From Gammaproteobacteria bacterium (GTDB lineage: Bacteria; Pseudomonadota; Gammaproteobacteria; GCA-001735895): 7,950 nt of DNA. Under the pieces are notes generated by a model. The model did no database searches, was not told the origin of the DNA, and worked only from the letters and a program-made list of their open reading frames with translations. Where the stretch lies: the NCBI GenBank assembly GCA_027293245.1, contig JAPUFZ010000339.1:1-7950 (forward strand). Direction: 5' to 3'. Numbering within the stretch: position 1 is the stretch's first letter; every line of letters starts with the position of its first letter. The position numbers and the translations under genes were made by a program. Shown here in pieces: positions 6,701-7,950 of the stretch.

Positions 6701-7942
6701 TTCTTCAAGGATATCCCAGACCTCGGCTACTTCCCGCTCGACCAGCTTCTTCGCCGCCTTGATCGTGGTCGCCAGACCACGCAATTGTAATTTGCTGAAT
6801 ATGAAGGGTTTGAACAATTCCAGCGCCATTTTCTTCGGCAGACCACACTGGTGTAATTTCAATGTCGGGCCGACGACGATGACCGAACGACCCGAGTAGT
6901 CAACTCGTTTACCCAGCAGGTTCTGACGGAAGCGACCTTGCTTGCCCTTGATCATATCTGACAGGGATTTCAACGGACGTTTGTTAGTTCCTGTAATCGC
7001 ACGACCGCGTCGACCGTTATCGAGTAGCGCATCGACAGATTCCTGCAGCATGCGTTTTTCATTACGCACGATTATGTCTGGCGCGCTGAGTTCGAGCAGA
7101 CGTTTCAGACGATTGTTACGGTTAATCACTCGACGATATAAATCGTTGAGGTCCGAGGTAGCAAAACGGCCACCATCGAGTGGTACCAGCGGGCGTAAAT
7201 CAGGTGGCAATACCGGTAATACCGTCATTACCATCCATTGCGGCTTGTTGCCGGAATCGATGAAAGCTTCAACCAGTTTTAAGCGCTTCGACAAGCGCTT
7301 GAACTTGGTTTCCGACCTGGTGTTTTCGATATCGTCGCGCAGCTGCTGGGCTTCAACCTGCAGGTCAACTTGTTTCAACAATTCGAAAATCGCTTCCGCA
7401 CCCATCTTGGCATTGAAGTCATCACCAAATTCCTCGATCGCCTCGAGATAGGTCTCGTCGGTCAATAACTGGCCCTTTTCGAGCGTGGTCATACCCGGAT
7501 CTATAACCACAAATCCTTCAAAATAGAGCACACGCTCAATATCGCGCAGTGTCATATCCAGCAACAGGCCGATGCGCGACGGCAGCGACTTGAGAAACCA
7601 GATATGCGCGATTGGGCAGGCGAGTTCTATATGGCCCATGCGCTCACGCCGGACCTTGGTCTGGGTCACTTCGACGCCGCATTTTTCGCAGACTACGCCG
7701 CGATGTTTGAGCCGTTTGTACTTGCCACAAAGGCATTCGAAATCCTTTATTGGGCCAAATACCTTGGCGCAAAATAATCCATCACGCTCGGGCTTGAAGG
7801 TACGGTAGTTGATGGTTTCCGGTTTTTTGACCTCACCGTAAGACCATGATCTCACCATATCAGGCGAAGCCAAACTAATTCGGATATGGTCAAAATTATT
7901 ATTCTGCCCCTGCTTCCTTAATAGATTAAGTAAGTCTTTCAT
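3728..7942 (-). CDS. rpoC: DNA-directed RNA polymerase subunit beta'
   Basis: Beta' is the largest subunit of RNA polymerase and holds the catalytic Mg2+. The 1404-aa product is full length (E. coli 1407). In order: the N-terminal zinc site Cys70, Cys72, Cys85, Cys88 ([18 protein letters not shown]); the clamp and switch region with NNRLKRLL and [17 protein letters not shown] near 276-327; [16 protein letters not shown] around 344-359; the catalytic NADFDGDQM with Asp460, Asp462, Asp464; [21 protein letters not shown] in the secondary-channel region near 725; the bridge helix around 770-803; the second zinc site Cys814, Cys887, Cys894, Cys897; and the trigger-loop motif [18 protein letters not shown] at 921-938, interrupted after it by a long insertion typical of proteobacteria. 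[17 protein letters not shown] lies at 1344-1360, then a variable acidic tail ending in TVSD. The start is ATG at 7942; only 8 upstream bases are visible, so its ribosome binding site is outside the window. rpoB would be expected just beyond the right edge. The stop is TAA. Confidence 0.99.
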   Translation of the reverse strand: MKDLLNLLRKQGQNNNFDHIRISLASPDMVRSWSYGEVKKPETINYRTFKPERDGLFCAKVFGPIKDFECLCGKYKRLKHRGVVCEKCGVEVTQTKVRRERMGHIELACPIAHIWFLKSLPSRIGLLLDMTLRDIERVLYFEGFVVIDPGMTTLEKGQLLTDETYLEAIEEFGDDFNAKMGAEAIFELLKQVDLQVEAQQLRDDIENTRSETKFKRLSKRLKLVEAFIDSGNKPQWMVMTVLPVLPPDLRPLVPLDGGRFATSDLNDLYRRVINRNNRLKRLLELSAPDIIVRNEKRMLQESVDALLDNGRRGRAITGTNKRPLKSLSDMIKGKQGRFRQNLLGKRVDYSGRSVIVVGPTLKLHQCGLPKKMALELFKPFIFSKLQLRGLATTIKAAKKLVEREVAEVWDILEEVIREHPIMLNRAPTLHRLGIQAFEPILIEGKAIQLHPLVCTAFNADFDGDQMAVHVPLSIEAQLEVRTLMMSTNNILSPANGKPIIVPTQDIILGLYYMTRDKINVQGEGMVFADSKEALRAYHTKVVGLHAKIRCRVVEYQIDDDGNKVKVIRLVDTTVGRAILSDLLPEGLSFDQINMTLDKKNVSNLIDACYREVGLKETVILADQLMYTGYHYATKSGISIGVNDMIIPDSKAELIANAEKEIKGIEKQWTTGLVTSGERYNKVVDIWSHTNDKVARAMMDEIGKEKVIDAEGNEVVQDSFNSIFIMADSGARGSAAQIRQLAGMRGLMAKPDGSIIENAITANFREGLDVLQYFISTHGARKGLADTALKTANSGYLTRRLVDVSQDLVVNMDDCGTEQGIELRPVIEGGDIVVELGERVLGRVLQQDLEDAEGKVLIARGTLIEESEVDLINDIGVDELIVRSAVTCEARHGLCVKCYGRELARGHLVGKGEAVGVIAAQSIGEPGTQLTMRTFHIGGAASSSASVNSIEIKNAGTTRFHNVKVVENSAGKLIAVSRSGEVGIIDADGREKERYKIPYGSEFAIKDGKKAKAGQTLANWDPHMHPVITEVAGKVKFSDFVEAVTVQHKLDEMTGLGSIEIMADSIRSNAGKELHPTIGLIDAKGKALCYAGTNIPAHYMLPGGALVNVEDGASIKVGDGLARIPQETSKNRDITGGLPRVADLFEARKPKEPAIMAEMTGTVSYGKETKGKKRLVITNSDGESIETLIHKFRHINVFEGEHVEKGELLVDGELDSHDIVRVKGLKDLTNYMVNEVQDVYRLQGVAINDKHIEVIVRQMLRKVTIVNGGDTRLLRGDQVDKARVLDTNDKAIAMNKTPATYEQDLLGITKASLVTESFISAASFQETTRVLTEAAVRGAKDDLRGLKENVIVGRLIPAGTGQTYHEERRRMRIQPIMPIMPESESEEIVIEATDEATPVEATVSD

Positions 7943-7950
7943 GATTATTC

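Noticed and set aside
6444..7451. Two long plus-strand open frames opposite the rpoC active-site region
   Set aside because: The Ser/Arg-rich translations are typical reverse-strand shadows of a conserved, codon-biased gene.
1..7950. CRISPR arrays, insertion sequences, tRNA or rRNA genes, toxin-antitoxin or defence genes
   Set aside because: No regularly spaced repeats, transposase motifs, cloverleaf sequences or accessory genes are visible; coding space is fully used by conserved housekeeping genes.

Overview
The window is a stretch of core information-processing genes, all on the minus strand. Transcription runs from high to low coordinates: rpoC (7942-3728), rpsL (3415-3041), rpsG (3022-2552), fusA (2312-216) and the first 47 codons of tuf (142-1, running off the left edge). 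This is the end of the rpoBC transcription unit followed directly by the classic str operon. I found no mobile element, CRISPR array, rRNA or tRNA, and no credible plus-strand gene.

The organism is most likely a gammaproteobacterium. The rpoC product matches my recollection of the Escherichia coli beta' subunit almost residue for residue in numbering up to the catalytic aspartates, and it has a long insertion after the trigger-loop motif, as proteobacterial enzymes do. S12 (124 aa) and S7 (156 aa) have family-typical lengths. The order rpoC-rpsL-rpsG-fusA-tuf in one block is common in gammaproteobacteria such as Pseudomonas, whereas E. coli has these loci apart. Base composition is near 50% GC. 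The genus cannot be determined.

The genes act together in gene expression: beta' is the catalytic half of RNA polymerase, S12 and S7 are 30S proteins (decoding centre and head), EF-G translocates the ribosome and EF-Tu delivers aminoacyl-tRNA.

The less ordinary content is in the gaps. The 312-bp rpoC-rpsL gap has a near-consensus sigma70 promoter (TTGACA, 17 bp, TAAAAT) with a very GC-rich discriminator. Just downstream is a perfect 11-bp hairpin with a T-rich tail, then a weaker hairpin ending in T6. The rpsL-rpsG gap is only 18 bp. The rpsG-fusA gap is unusually long (239 bp), with a GC-rich core full of inverted repeats. The 73-bp fusA-tuf gap has an 8-bp inverted repeat and three copies of a heptamer. 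Nothing in the window clearly amounts to a new biological system; the str leader and the rpsG-fusA spacer are the places worth a second look.
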